Of a DNA stretch of 64,000 nt, positions 17,932 through 27,412 are shown in pieces. The stretch spans positions 62,001 to 126,000 of the forward strand of contig JAEXFI010000002.1 in assembly GCA_023400235.1 (NCBI GenBank), read 5' to 3'. The DNA comes from Bacillota bacterium. GTDB taxonomy: Bacteria; Bacillota; Clostridia; Acetivibrionales; DSM-1351. Both the position numbers and the translations under genes were made by a program. A model generated the notes under the pieces. That model did not search any database. It was not told the origin of the DNA and worked only from the letters and a program-made list of their open reading frames with translations. How positions within the stretch are numbered: position 1 is the stretch's first letter; each line of letters begins with the position of its first letter.

Positions 17932-17979
17932 AAGGGAGTGAAGTAAAATAGTAATTTCATTTTACTTCACTCCCTTTTT
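17932..17979 (+). terminator. terminator-like hairpin, copy 1 of a dispersed repeat
   Basis: An 18-bp perfect stem (17932-17949 with 17959-17976) followed by T's ends the iorAB-mgsA-paaK unit. With its left flank from 17910 it matches 34351-34423 in inverse orientation, including covarying stem bases (AAG/CTT here, TTG/CAA there). Confidence 0.85.
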
Positions 17980-18116
17980 GTCCCATACATGGCTGTAACT
18001 TAACATTTTGTTCACAATTCAAACACAGGTTTTACATATTAGTTTAATACTATTGTTATAAAAACAAAGGTACTTTTACCCATTCATAAACAATAATCAA
18101 TTGAAGAGGTGGAACC

Positions 18117-20057
18117 ATGGCAAAAGGTATAAAGCATATAAAGTGGAATAAAAAAAGATTTTTTATACTTTCCATAGTGGCTTTAGTTATCATTTCAGCA
18201 GCAATAGGAATCATTTTGGTGACAAACAACAGGGCGGCCAGCAATTCATCAGCCTCTGCCAAGAGGCAAACCCAGGCAGTGAAGGGCAACATCGAAGTGG
18301 CTCTGTCAGGTTCGGGCACCGTCACATCGGCAAACACATCAGATGTCATGTCAAATGTTCAGGGAAAAATAACAAAGGCGTATTTTAAGGAAGGGGATAA
18401 GGTTAAAAAAGGAGATTTGCTTTTTGAGATTGACGATACGGATGCAAAGCTCAGCATTCAGAAAATTGAGAATCAAATAAGCCAGGCCCGTTTAAGTGTC
18501 AGCAGCAATCAGAAAAGCTTTTCCAATCTGACAGTCACAGCACCCTTCGACGGCAAGGTTACCGGGATAAATGCAAAAGAGGGAGAAAGTGCCGGCAACA
18601 ACACATCGCTGTTTACAATAACCGAAACCTCCAGACTGAAGCTTTCGGTTCCTGTCAGCACTACATATATCAAGAATATCAAGGTTGGACAAAAGGCCCA
18701 GGTAAATTTGCAGGAGATAATGGACACTGTGGAGGGTGTTGTTACCGCAATTGATGACAATACATACACGCCGGCCGATGGGGGCCTGGTCAGAGATGTT
18801 GAGGTAACTGTCAACAACCCGGGAAGACTGGACGATACAATGACGGCCAGCGTAAACATAAACACATCTGACGGAGTGGAAATAACCAGCCAGATATATC
18901 CCCTGTCCTACGCAAACAAGCAGTCGGTTAAAGCTGCCACCAGTGGTACCTTGGCTTCGGTAAATATAAAGGAAAACCAATATGTTAAAAAAGGACAGGC
19001 GCTGATACAAATAGAAAACGACGATCTTGAGATAACCTCCCAGACAAACGACCTGAAGGTGCAGGATCTTCAAAACCAGCTGGATGCTGCTAAAAAGCAG
19101 TTGGAGGACTACAGGATATATTCTGCCATAGACGGTACTGTAACCGGTGAGACTGCAGTTGCCGGTGACAGCGTAAAATCCGGGCAGGTGCTTATAGGCA
19201 TAAGAGATTTTGATCAGATGCAGTTTACCATATCTGTGGATGAACTTGATATATCAAAGGTAAAGGTTGGACAGGAGGCTGCTATTACAATAGATGCACT
19301 TGAAGAGACTGCCGGAAGGCCGCTGTCAGGCCAGGTAATATATAAGGCAATGGAAGGTTCTGCATCAAACGGTGTGGCCACCTATGACGTTAAAATAAAA
19401 ATCAATGAAACCGAAAATCTTCTGGCAGGAATGAACGCCAATGCAAGCATAATTCTGAGCAAAGCCGAAAATGTCCTTATGGTTCCGCTGGAAGCCATAA
19501 CCAAGATGGGGGACCGGGCATTTGTGAGAGTGGCGGGAGAGACTTCGGGCAATTCCCAGCCAGAGGGCAGGAGAGCTGCCGGAAACTGGGGGCAGAATAG
19601 TAATCCAGACTCTTCTGACAAGAGCAGTCAGTCAGGTGCACAGGGACAGGGAGAAGCAGGAGAAGCTGTCACAGGCGGTGAGCGTGCGAGTCAGCGCAGC
19701 GGTCAGAGCGGCAGCGGTGCTTCAAACAGAAGACAGATGTCGGGAACTGCCAACCAGGAATATTATGCCGGAACGGTAATGAAGGAAGTTGAGCTTGGGA
19801 TTAATAACGACCAATATGTTGAAATTAAAAGCGGTTTATCCGAAGGGCAGGTAGTAGTCCTTCCGCCTCTTGTGACAAATTCAGCCACGGGCAGCACAAA
19901 CAATCAGGCAGGTTTTAGCCTGGGAGGCCTTGGCGGCGGTTTCGGAGGAGGAGCCACCAGGATGATGCCTTCAGGAGGCATGCAGCAAGGGACACAATAT
20001 AACAGAAGCGGCGGAGGTGCTTCAAACAGGCAGACTAACTCTCAGACACAGAGGTAA
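18117..20057 (+). CDS. HlyD/MacA-like efflux adaptor protein
   Basis: The membrane-fusion/adaptor subunit (646 aa) of a MacAB-type tripartite-like exporter. An N-terminal membrane anchor (about 15-37) is followed by biotinyl-lipoyl halves (GKITKAYFKEGDKVKKGDLL and a second GTLASVNIKENQYVKKG set), beta-barrel regions and a C-terminal domain. A low-complexity Ser/Gly/Gln/Arg segment (roughly residues 475-545) and a Gly/Asn/Gln-rich tail are unusual insertions that suggest cell-wall-facing flexible regions. The stop overlaps the next start region, so the three genes form one operon. Confidence 0.85.
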   Translation: MAKGIKHIKWNKKRFFILSIVALVIISAAIGIILVTNNRAASNSSASAKRQTQAVKGNIEVALSGSGTVTSANTSDVMSNVQGKITKAYFKEGDKVKKGDLLFEIDDTDAKLSIQKIENQISQARLSVSSNQKSFSNLTVTAPFDGKVTGINAKEGESAGNNTSLFTITETSRLKLSVPVSTTYIKNIKVGQKAQVNLQEIMDTVEGVVTAIDDNTYTPADGGLVRDVEVTVNNPGRLDDTMTASVNINTSDGVEITSQIYPLSYANKQSVKAATSGTLASVNIKENQYVKKGQALIQIENDDLEITSQTNDLKVQDLQNQLDAAKKQLEDYRIYSAIDGTVTGETAVAGDSVKSGQVLIGIRDFDQMQFTISVDELDISKVKVGQEAAITIDALEETAGRPLSGQVIYKAMEGSASNGVATYDVKIKINETENLLAGMNANASIILSKAENVLMVPLEAITKMGDRAFVRVAGETSGNSQPEGRRAAGNWGQNSNPDSSDKSSQSGAQGQGEAGEAVTGGERASQRSGQSGSGASNRRQMSGTANQEYYAGTVMKEVELGINNDQYVEIKSGLSEGQVVVLPPLVTNSATGSTNNQAGFSLGGLGGGFGGGATRMMPSGGMQQGTQYNRSGGGASNRQTNSQTQR

Positions 20058-20068
20058 TGGAGGTCCAT

Positions 20069-20746
20069 ATGATACAAATATCAAATATGTGTAAGGTTTA
20101 TGAAATGGGAGAAAACTCGATTTATGCACTTAACAATGTATCCTTGCATATTGCAAAACATGAATTTGTAGCAATTGTAGGCCCGTCAGGTTCAGGAAAG
20201 TCAACGCTTATGAATATGCTGGGCTGCCTGGATGTACCTACATCGGGGAGCTATTACCTGGACGGGCACGAGGTCAGCAGGCTGAATGACAACCAGCTGG
20301 CTGAAATCAGGAATTTTAAGATAGGCTTTATATTTCAGGGCTTCAACCTGCTGAAGAAGCTTACAGCAGTTGAAAATGTCGAATTGCCCCTTATATACCA
20401 GGGGGTGGGCCATAAGGAAAGAACAAAAAAGAGCATAGAGGCGCTGGAAATGGTGGGTCTTGGTGACAGGACACACCACACTCCCAATGAACTGTCGGGC
20501 GGGCAGCAGCAGAGAGTTGCTATTGCCAGGGCACTTGTAAGTAACCCGCCGCTTATACTGGCGGACGAACCTACAGGAAATCTGGATACAAAATCCGGCG
20601 CAGACGTGATGAAAACTCTTCACCAGCTGCATAAAAACGGAAATACCATCGTGCTTATTACCCACGATAACAATGTTGCCGCACAGGCCGGCAGAACAAT
20701 AAGAATCCAGGATGGAATGATCATGGAAGACAGGGAGGCGGTGTAG
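20069..20746 (+). CDS. MacB/LolD-type ABC transporter ATP-binding protein
   Basis: The cytoplasmic ATPase of the efflux system (225 aa). Walker A GPSGSGKST, Q-loop FQGFNLL, signature LSGGQQQRVAIARAL, Walker B LILADEPTGNLD and switch His in ITHD are all intact. GGAGG at 20059-20063 is five bases before the ATG at 20069, better than the ATG at 20057 that overlaps the adaptor stop. The permease gene follows with no gap. Confidence 0.93.
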   Translation: MIQISNMCKVYEMGENSIYALNNVSLHIAKHEFVAIVGPSGSGKSTLMNMLGCLDVPTSGSYYLDGHEVSRLNDNQLAEIRNFKIGFIFQGFNLLKKLTAVENVELPLIYQGVGHKERTKKSIEALEMVGLGDRTHHTPNELSGGQQQRVAIARALVSNPPLILADEPTGNLDTKSGADVMKTLHQLHKNGNTIVLITHDNNVAAQAGRTIRIQDGMIMEDREAV

Positions 20747-21925
20747 ATGAGCTTTCTTCAAGCCTTTAAGATGGCTTTGAAAAGTATTGCAAACAACAAG
20801 ATACGCTCTTTCCTCACCATGCTGGGTGTTATTATTGGTGTGGGCTCGGTAATAACGGCTGTGGCGTTTGCCCAGGGAAGTACCAAGAGCATTACTGACT
20901 CCATTGAGGGCCTTGGAAGCAATATCATAACAATAAGCATAACGGGAAGGGGGAGCAACAGAAACATCACTTATGACGAGCTGAAGACCTTCTCGGAGGA
21001 AAACAGCAGTGACATCAGTATGATTGCTCCGATAATAAATAGCAGTATGACTCTAAAGGCAGGAAGTAAAAGCAGAGACACAACCGTCATAGGGACTAAC
21101 GAGGATTATGAATTTATAAGAAGCAGGCATGTCCAGTCGGGACGTTTCATATTGTCCTTTGATAATGATTATATGCTGAAGACGGCGGTCATAGGAAGTG
21201 CAGTTGCAAAGGACCTGTTTTCCGGGGAAGACCCTATCGGACAGCAGATAAAAATCAACGGACAGATATTCAAGGTGGTAGGTCTGCTTCAGGAAATATC
21301 AGACGGACAGGATTCCTCCGATGACGATCAGGTCATTATTCCGGTAACGGTAGCACAAAGACTTGGAAGAAATACGAGGATTTCCAATTTTACGGTCCAG
21401 GCGGCGGATTCGGCAACGGTTGAACCTGCCATGGCCAAGCTGAATACATATCTTACAGAAAAGTTTGGCAGTGCCGATGCGTTCTCTGTGCGAAATCAGG
21501 CACAGATGCTATCCACACTTAACTCCATCACTGATACCCTTATGATAGTACTGGGGGGGATTGCCGCCATCTCACTGATAGTTGGCGGTATAGGGATTAT
21601 GAACATCATGTTGGTCTCTGTTACGGAAAGAACCCGGGAAATCGGCATACGAAAGGCCATAGGAGCCAAACGCAAAAATATAATGGTGCAGTTTCTGATT
21701 GAAGCAATAATGATTACCGGCATCGGCGGAATAATAGGCATATTGATCGGCCTCTTCTGTATCCGGTTTATTATTGGGGGGTTGAAAATAACCACACCGG
21801 TGTATTCGCCGTTTTGGATGACGTTGTCCTTTGGGATTTCTTTGGGAGTAGGTATTGTCTTCGGGCTGTTCCCGGCGTATAAGGCTGCACGGCTAAATCC
21901 TATAGAAGCTCTGAGGTTTGAATAA
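20747..21925 (+). CDS. FtsX/MacB-type ABC transporter permease
   Basis: The membrane subunit (392 aa) with MacB topology: an N-terminal helix (about 20-40), a large extracytoplasmic MacB_PCD domain, then three helices in the C-terminal FtsX domain. The cytoplasmic VTERTREIGIRKAIGAKR motif is the family hallmark. Its ATG immediately follows the ATPase TAG, indicating coupled translation. The cargo is unknown: macrolide-like drugs, peptides or lipids are all possible for this family. Confidence 0.92.
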   Translation: MSFLQAFKMALKSIANNKIRSFLTMLGVIIGVGSVITAVAFAQGSTKSITDSIEGLGSNIITISITGRGSNRNITYDELKTFSEENSSDISMIAPIINSSMTLKAGSKSRDTTVIGTNEDYEFIRSRHVQSGRFILSFDNDYMLKTAVIGSAVAKDLFSGEDPIGQQIKINGQIFKVVGLLQEISDGQDSSDDDQVIIPVTVAQRLGRNTRISNFTVQAADSATVEPAMAKLNTYLTEKFGSADAFSVRNQAQMLSTLNSITDTLMIVLGGIAAISLIVGGIGIMNIMLVSVTERTREIGIRKAIGAKRKNIMVQFLIEAIMITGIGGIIGILIGLFCIRFIIGGLKITTPVYSPFWMTLSFGISLGVGIVFGLFPAYKAARLNPIEALRFE

Positions 21926-21970
21926 ATAATTTAATTGTTTGTGTGCAAAGCGCGCAGATAGGAGGTTATA

Positions 21971-23947
21971 ATGCACAGAATAAAAAAGCTGCCGGTGAGG
22001 CTGGTAACACTGGCCCTGATTTTCATAATTGTCCTTTCTTCCACTGTTTCATATGCTGCTGTAGCACAGGGGCAGCAGGATTATACCAATGCGGTTGAAA
22101 AGCTGGAGGCCTGGGGTGTGGTAGATGCTTCCGACCTGAATAACAACGGCAAAATGACAAGAGAGCTATTTGCAAAAGTAATAATCAACTCCACAGGAAA
22201 TAACGAGCTGGCACAAGCCATGAACGGTTCCACAACCTATCCGGACGTATCGGCCAAGTCCAAGTACTGCGGCTACATAAACGCCGCAGCCAAGCTGGGC
22301 TATCTGTCAGCCTATTCCGACGGAAAATTCAAGCCTGGTACTCCCGTAACCTTTGCTCAGCTTTGCACTGCCATGATAAAGGCACTGGGATACACACCGT
22401 CTGACATTGTAGGAGCATGGCCAACCGGTTATCTGGACAAGGCAAAAGGCCTTGGACTGACAGCCGGTTACAGTTACACCAGCGGAAGCTCTGTAGCTTC
22501 TGACGCGGCAATAATAATGATTTACAGAATGCTCAATACCAATATAAAGAAAACCGGTACCCAGGCGGCAGACCAGACACTTCTGGAAGCATCAGGACTG
22601 CAGGAGGATCAGAATAACTGGGTTTATGGCAAACCGGAGGTAGCCATGAATTTCAAGCCGGAAACCATGAATCTGGGCAGTATAACCTTTAAGCCCGGAG
22701 TGCCGGTTCTGAGGGATACTGTGAATAACGCCGTTTCTCCGGCGTCAAAAGTAACTGGTGAAACCATTTCACTCAATGATATAAAGGATAAGGACGTTGT
22801 TTATGAAGTATACAACAAGCTTAATGTCCTCATGTATTATCTTGTGGTGGACAACAGGATTGACGGAGAAATCACAAGTATACTTCCCAGCAAATATTCC
22901 CCCAAAAAGGTGCAGATTAACAGTGTGGACTATGACCTGGGAGAATATGCAAAGCTCAACAAGTTCAATTCCACCGGCGGCTCCTTTAATGTAGGTGATA
23001 CTGTCGGCGCAGTACTGGGCTATGATGGGAAAATAGTAGATGTATACTATGCAGAAAATTCCACTGTAGAAGATTATGCATTTGTTGTAAACACTGCAAC
23101 AGAGGTTTCAAAGAAGGCCGCAGATTACGGCAAAACCTATTACACAGTCAGTCTTATGCATGTGGATGGAACCACGAAGACCTACAAGATAAGTGAGGAT
23201 CCAGGCAGTTACAAGTGGAGGCTGGTGAAGTATTCTGTACTGTCCGACGACTTTGTAGCACTGCTTTCGGTAAGCAATAATATGTCCAACGAGCTGACCA
23301 TAGACAGGTACGAGAAAAGAGTGGGACAGAGTTATGCAACCGACAATATTAAAATATTCAATTACACCGATTCTACCGTAAGTATATTAAAGTGGACGGA
23401 TATTCCAAATGGAACCCTTCCGGCAGGAAAGGTGCAATATATTGGAACAACCGGGGATTTTGGAGATGTGAACCTATTGCTTACCAGCGATTTGCTGAAT
23501 CAGCAATACAAGAACTATGTGGTTCAAAAGGTAACTGTGCCGGACGGCAAGAAGACTACCACCTATACTTATAATCTGGTATCCGGCACCGATTCCTATA
23601 CATATACCTCAAAGTCGGAATTGTCGGGAGTGCTTGTGGGTTCTGTGGTAAGTATGAAAATGTTCAACAACAAGGTAAGCTCTTATGATAAGCTCGTAGA
23701 CACCAGTGCACAGGGCTGGTATGTGCAGGCCATTGACAGCAAACGTATAAAGATGAATGAATGGGTTTATATGTTTGGTTCAGATGTTAGCTTTTACGTA
23801 AAGGATTATTCCGACAACCTGACGGCTAAGAAATTAACTGACATAACTGTGGGAACAGAGGCCGGTTATGCCAACGTAAAGATTTACTGCGACAGGCCGT
23901 TGAACAATGGGGGAAAGGTACAGTATGTGATTATTAATATGAAATAG
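21971..23947 (+). CDS. S-layer homology (SLH) domain protein
   Basis: A secreted 658-aa protein. The signal peptide (about 1-30) ends near SYAAVA. SLH-type repeats occupy about residues 35-205 (for example VEKLEAWGVV, KLGYLSAYSDGKFKPGTPVTFAQ, then KGLGLTAGY) and would hold it on pyruvylated wall polysaccharide. The remaining 450 residues are a beta-rich, Tyr/Asp/Ser-rich region with no catalytic motif I recognise. It begins 45 bases after the efflux permease and may share that operon. Confidence 0.85.
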   Translation: MHRIKKLPVRLVTLALIFIIVLSSTVSYAAVAQGQQDYTNAVEKLEAWGVVDASDLNNNGKMTRELFAKVIINSTGNNELAQAMNGSTTYPDVSAKSKYCGYINAAAKLGYLSAYSDGKFKPGTPVTFAQLCTAMIKALGYTPSDIVGAWPTGYLDKAKGLGLTAGYSYTSGSSVASDAAIIMIYRMLNTNIKKTGTQAADQTLLEASGLQEDQNNWVYGKPEVAMNFKPETMNLGSITFKPGVPVLRDTVNNAVSPASKVTGETISLNDIKDKDVVYEVYNKLNVLMYYLVVDNRIDGEITSILPSKYSPKKVQINSVDYDLGEYAKLNKFNSTGGSFNVGDTVGAVLGYDGKIVDVYYAENSTVEDYAFVVNTATEVSKKAADYGKTYYTVSLMHVDGTTKTYKISEDPGSYKWRLVKYSVLSDDFVALLSVSNNMSNELTIDRYEKRVGQSYATDNIKIFNYTDSTVSILKWTDIPNGTLPAGKVQYIGTTGDFGDVNLLLTSDLLNQQYKNYVVQKVTVPDGKKTTTYTYNLVSGTDSYTYTSKSELSGVLVGSVVSMKMFNNKVSSYDKLVDTSAQGWYVQAIDSKRIKMNEWVYMFGSDVSFYVKDYSDNLTAKKLTDITVGTEAGYANVKIYCDRPLNNGGKVQYVIINMK

Positions 23948-23976
23948 CAAAACAGCAGGTTTACTTCTGAGAAGTT

Positions 23977-24014
23977 TCCGCTGCAGCATACACAAAGCTG
24001 CAGCGGATTTTTTT
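23977..24014 (+). terminator. intrinsic terminator after the SLH gene
   Basis: An 11-bp perfect stem (TCCGCTGCAGC at 23977-23987 with 23997-24007), a 9-base loop and seven T's form a textbook rho-independent terminator. Confidence 0.92.
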
Positions 24015-24104
24015 ATGGAAAATTTGTATAAATTTAGATGTATTACTAATAATATGAGTAATTCGTTTCTATGCAAACAATATAAAGGAGGAAATTTAGA
24101 GGAA

Positions 24105-24353
24105 ATGAAAAAAATATTTGCAGTACTTTTAATAGCTGCCTTTGCTATAAGCCTTGGCGCTTGTGCCAAAGACCAGGAGCCTGGTGCCGGAACTTCCTCG
24201 GTGACAGCCACACCTTCAACTACGCCTGCGACTGCTTCTCCAACGCCAGGAATGACCACAACATCTCCAGGGGCTGCGACTACCTCGCCTGCAACTTCCA
24301 CAGCCTCACCGGGCGGAGCTACTGCCACAGCATCAGCTACAGCAACTAAATAA
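24105..24353 (+). CDS. small Thr/Ser/Pro-rich lipoprotein, 82 aa
   Basis: The N-terminus MKKIFAVLL with lipobox LGAC (Cys at about 20) marks a secreted lipoprotein. The mature part is almost entirely Thr, Ser, Pro, Ala and Gly, like a wall-spanning spacer or a possible O-glycosylation target, with no folded domain visible. The ribosome site is odd: AAGGAGG at 24085-24091 lies 13 bases from the ATG, and a second GAGG is only two bases away. Confidence 0.7.
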   Translation: MKKIFAVLLIAAFAISLGACAKDQEPGAGTSSVTATPSTTPATASPTPGMTTTSPGAATTSPATSTASPGGATATASATATK

Positions 24354-24605
24354 GCTGAATAAAACCGTACAATATGAAAGGCATAAAACGCAAGCACTCA
24401 TACCGAAATATATAACAGACCATGGAGCAATTTACGTAAATGAAATACTGATAAAGGCAGGGTATTTACGTAGATTGTTTCCCTGTGCAATTTTCAAGCT
24501 TTTTTGATAAATTCATAATTATATATATTGATATTTATCAAGATTTAATATAGAATAAAAAAGTCAGAAACACATGGCGTAAGTTGCTTGTTTTGACATA
24601 AAAAT

Positions 24606-24709
24606 TGGCAGAGTAGATTTTTGCGCGTTAAGTGCTAAAAGGACGGGAAGTTGCCTTTTGGACGAAAAACACTGAGTGTTTGCGGTGCAGATTTCGCATT
24701 CCGCTGCCA
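24606..24709 (+). ncRNA. tetrahydrofolate (THF) riboswitch
   Basis: Conserved THF aptamer segments appear in order: GAGTAG at 24611-24616, GCGCGTTAAGTG at 24623-24634, ACGGGA, GACGAAA, TGCGGTG and CGCATTCCGC at the 3' side. The closing helix P1 pairs TGGCA (24606-24610) with TGCCA (24705-24709). The next gene encodes a FolT-like transporter subunit, the classic target of this riboswitch class. Confidence 0.9.
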
Positions 24710-24765
24710 CAAAAAGAGATACCTCTTTTATGTGGCTTTTTACAGTACATCTCTTGTTGTACTGT
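24706..24765 (+). terminator. expression platform of the THF riboswitch
   Basis: A terminator stem (24706-24717 with 24724-24736, one bulge) and five T's (24737-24741) share bases 24706-24709 with aptamer helix P1. A second hairpin (24742-24749/24758-24765) follows. AAGAGAT (24714-24720) can pair instead with ATCTCTT (24749-24755), breaking both hairpins. Control is therefore probably by transcription attenuation. Confidence 0.75.
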
Positions 24766-24861
24766 ACCCTTAGGGACACAAAAATGAGGCATTTTTTATT
24801 TTTGCATGTAAAATTATGCAAAATAAAAGGTGCACTCGAAAAATTAAAGGAGGTAGTGCCC

Positions 24862-25380
24862 ATGATGCACAATAAACTCAGAGACATTCTGTTGTTGGGA
24901 CTTTTTGTCGCCCTTGAAGTAATCTTGACCAGATTTCTGTCTGTAGAAAATTTAATTGTCAGAATTTCATTTCAATTTCTCCCCATAGCTATTTCAGCTA
25001 TTTTGTTCGGACCTGTTATGGCGGGCATTGGTGCGGCTGTTGCCGATGTGTTGGGGATGATGATCTTCCCGAAAGGAGCCTACTTCCCAGGCTTTACTTT
25101 CAGTTCGTTTGTATCCGGGTTTCTTTATGGAGTGTTTCTCTATAAGAAGAAAATAACCCTGCTGAGAACCTTTTCCGCAGCATTGGCAGTAATAGTCGTC
25201 TGCAGTTTGGTACTCAACACAATATGGCTCATCATTCTTACACAAAAAGGCGCGTATGCCATAGTATCTGCAAGGTTGGTCACAAATGCCGTTTTTCTGC
25301 CGGTTCAAACCATTATGATTTATTATGTATGGAAATATGCCGGAAGTATGTTCACCCGGTCTTTGACTAATCAAACCTAA
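24862..25380 (+). CDS. folT: folate ECF transporter substrate-binding (S) component
   Basis: A 172-aa integral membrane protein with five or six helices that binds folate and docks to a shared ECF energising module, which is not encoded here. The N-terminal LLGLFVALEVILTRFLSV and the FGPVMAGIGAAVADVLGMMIFPKGAYFPGFT region are typical of this S-component family. AAAGGAGG is eight bases before the ATG at 24862, so the much longer upstream frame from 24676 is not real; it reads through the riboswitch. The THF riboswitch gives independent support for folate. Confidence 0.92.
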   Translation: MMHNKLRDILLLGLFVALEVILTRFLSVENLIVRISFQFLPIAISAILFGPVMAGIGAAVADVLGMMIFPKGAYFPGFTFSSFVSGFLYGVFLYKKKITLLRTFSAALAVIVVCSLVLNTIWLIILTQKGAYAIVSARLVTNAVFLPVQTIMIYYVWKYAGSMFTRSLTNQT

Positions 25381-25467
25381 AACAATGAAAATAAATTCCC
25401 AACTTTTAAGACATTTTAGTAAATAAGCCGTATCTTATGTATATATTAAGAATGGGAGTTGAAGATT

Positions 25468-26406
25468 TTGAAGAAGAAATATTTTTCGTTTATTGCCCTT
25501 ATTCTGGTATTTGTTATGTTTCTTATTGCAGCAGGCTGCGGAGTGAGGATTAACGGCAAGGAATATGAATTTTATAAATCAAATCAAAGTGAAAAGAAAA
25601 ATGGCGGCATATTCAGCGGGATAGGCCAGGAAACCTCAGAGAGTCAGGAATATACCCAGGACAAGGCAGAGGGTGAAGAGCTGAAAGTCAAGACAAATGC
25701 CGGAAATGTGGATATCACGAAAAATAACGGCTCCGGAATAATTGTAAATGCCGACAAAAAAGTCAGGGGTACTTCAGAAGAAGCAAAGAAGACTATTCTT
25801 GAAAACATGATTGTTTCACTGGAGAAGAGCGGAGACAGGCTTGAGGTGGTTGTGAAGACCAAGGACGGCAAGGATTTTTGGGATTGGCAGAAAGAAAACT
25901 ACAGGACGTATCAGATTACAATCAACTACGATATTGAGGTGCCGGAGGGTGTAAAGAGCCTGAATATCAGTACCGGCGCCGGAAACGTCAATGTTGAGAG
26001 CCTGGCTGAAAAAGTTAAAATCAGCACAGGTGCCGGAAATATCACTATAAACGAAATGACTGCCCTGTTTGATCTCAGCACCGGAGCAGGTAATATAGAC
26101 ATTTCCGGTTCTTCGGCAAAAGGTGACTGCAAACTGAGTACAGGTGCAGGAAATGTAAATTTTGAAGGTAATATTGATTCAGTAGATGAATTTGATGCTT
26201 CCACCGGTATGGGAAATCTTGACTTTACCGTGCCAGGGGAAACAAAGATGTCACTTGAGGCCAGCACAGGCGTAGGAGCTTTAAGCGGCAGCTTTGTCAG
26301 GACCAACGAGGACAGCAAGTTCCGTTACAAAGGGGATATTAACGGCGGAGGTCCCTCCGTGAAGCTTAGCACCGGTGTGGGGAATGTAGCTGTAGATGAG
26401 GATTAA
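25468..26406 (+). CDS. DUF4097-type beta-repeat lipoprotein
   Basis: A secreted lipoprotein (312 aa) with lipobox AAGC (Cys24). From about residue 70 it consists of short beta-strand repeats, and the motif STGAGN or a variant (STGMGN, STGVGA, STGVGN) recurs seven times at roughly 20-residue intervals. This is the right-handed beta-roll pattern of the DUF4097/DUF2807 adhesin-like families. Function is unknown. GGGAG at 25454-25458 selects the TTG at 25468 (9-base spacing) over the TTG at 25459, which touches the ribosome site. Confidence 0.82.
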   Translation: MKKKYFSFIALILVFVMFLIAAGCGVRINGKEYEFYKSNQSEKKNGGIFSGIGQETSESQEYTQDKAEGEELKVKTNAGNVDITKNNGSGIIVNADKKVRGTSEEAKKTILENMIVSLEKSGDRLEVVVKTKDGKDFWDWQKENYRTYQITINYDIEVPEGVKSLNISTGAGNVNVESLAEKVKISTGAGNITINEMTALFDLSTGAGNIDISGSSAKGDCKLSTGAGNVNFEGNIDSVDEFDASTGMGNLDFTVPGETKMSLEASTGVGALSGSFVRTNEDSKFRYKGDINGGGPSVKLSTGVGNVAVDED

Positions 26407-26422
26407 ACTCTGAAATTGAAAA

Positions 26423-26468
26423 AAGTAATGCAGCAAAACTCAAATCAGTAGGTTTTGCTGCATTACTT
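26423..26468. terminator. bidirectional terminator hairpin
   Basis: A 17-bp perfect stem (AAGTAATGCAGCAAAAC at 26423-26439 with 26452-26468) lies between the convergent lipoprotein and hypothetical genes. Confidence 0.8.
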
Positions 26469-26532
26469 ATGTATTCAAGTATTATAAATAAGCCGGTAAC
26501 GTAACTGTGCTGGAATTCAGGCTTTGTACAAA

Positions 26533-27150
26533 CTATAAAACAGCCTTGACTGATTCCCAAAGTATATCGCAGAGTTCTATTTCCTTATTGTTCTGATCAT
26601 AGGATATGGAACCTGAGATATTGTTTTTTCCCATTTCGAGAACATAGTCTCCAAGTGTTGCCGAAAGGTAGAAATCGCCCTCTCCGAAATTTTTTCTTTC
26701 AAGGATGTCAATCATCTGGCCTATATCCAATAAAGGCAGGCAGTCTTGTTTAATGTAAGCATCGGGACGTTGGAATTCAAAGTTGAAATCCTCATCAAAG
26801 CTGAATTCTTCCTCAGGCTCTCCCTCCGAACAATCACAGGATGCCTGGGCAGCATCTGCAGCTTCCGTCCTGTCAGCCTCCGCAACGCCTGAAAGGCTGT
26901 CGTCATCTTCTTTGAGTTTAACGGTCTCATCCGCCATGAACTTTAGATCGTACAAAAGCATGTCATTGTGCTTCTGCAGCTTTATGCCACCGACAACATA
27001 TATGATTTGCTCATATCGTTCTTCGGCAGCATCCACGCAAACATTGGCAATAACAGTATCGTAGATATGAGGAATCCAGAGATCACAGAGATTCTGCCTC
27101 TGTTCCAGAGTCAACTCCTCCAATTCCTTACGGGTAATTCTTAATTTCAT
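26533..27150 (-). CDS. acidic hypothetical protein, 205 aa
   Basis: The family is not recognised. It is a soluble protein with an N-terminal helical segment (KLRITRKELEELTLEQRQ) and a middle stretch (about 100-150) very rich in Asp, Glu, Ala and Ser that is probably disordered. A more ordered C-terminal part follows. GGGAGGA lies eight bases before the ATG at 27150; the longer frame to 27390 overlaps the promoter region of the divergent topoisomerase gene and lacks a ribosome site. Confidence 0.65.
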   Translation of the reverse strand: MKLRITRKELEELTLEQRQNLCDLWIPHIYDTVIANVCVDAAEERYEQIIYVVGGIKLQKHNDMLLYDLKFMADETVKLKEDDDSLSGVAEADRTEAADAAQASCDCSEGEPEEEFSFDEDFNFEFQRPDAYIKQDCLPLLDIGQMIDILERKNFGEGDFYLSATLGDYVLEMGKNNISGSISYDQNNKEIELCDILWESVKAVL

Positions 27151-27412
27151 CAGGCTGTCCTCCCAAAAAATTCGCACTAAAAGCATTTCTCTAGTATCAT
27201 TTATAATTATAATATAATTATGGTATATTGTCATATATTTTCCTTTTAACAGGTTTAGCATAAAAGTAAGGGGCTGGTGAGACGATGAAATATTATGACG
27301 CAGGAAGTATCCCATGCAGATTGATGTATAGGCCGTATGTAAAATAGCTTGACAGAGAACATAAGTTTGATAAATAATGTTAAGGAACACATCACACGTG
27401 GAGGAGCTACTA

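Noticed and set aside
24676..24861. In-frame extension upstream of folT
   Set aside because: It reads through the THF riboswitch and terminator; the ATG at 24862 has the proper ribosome site.
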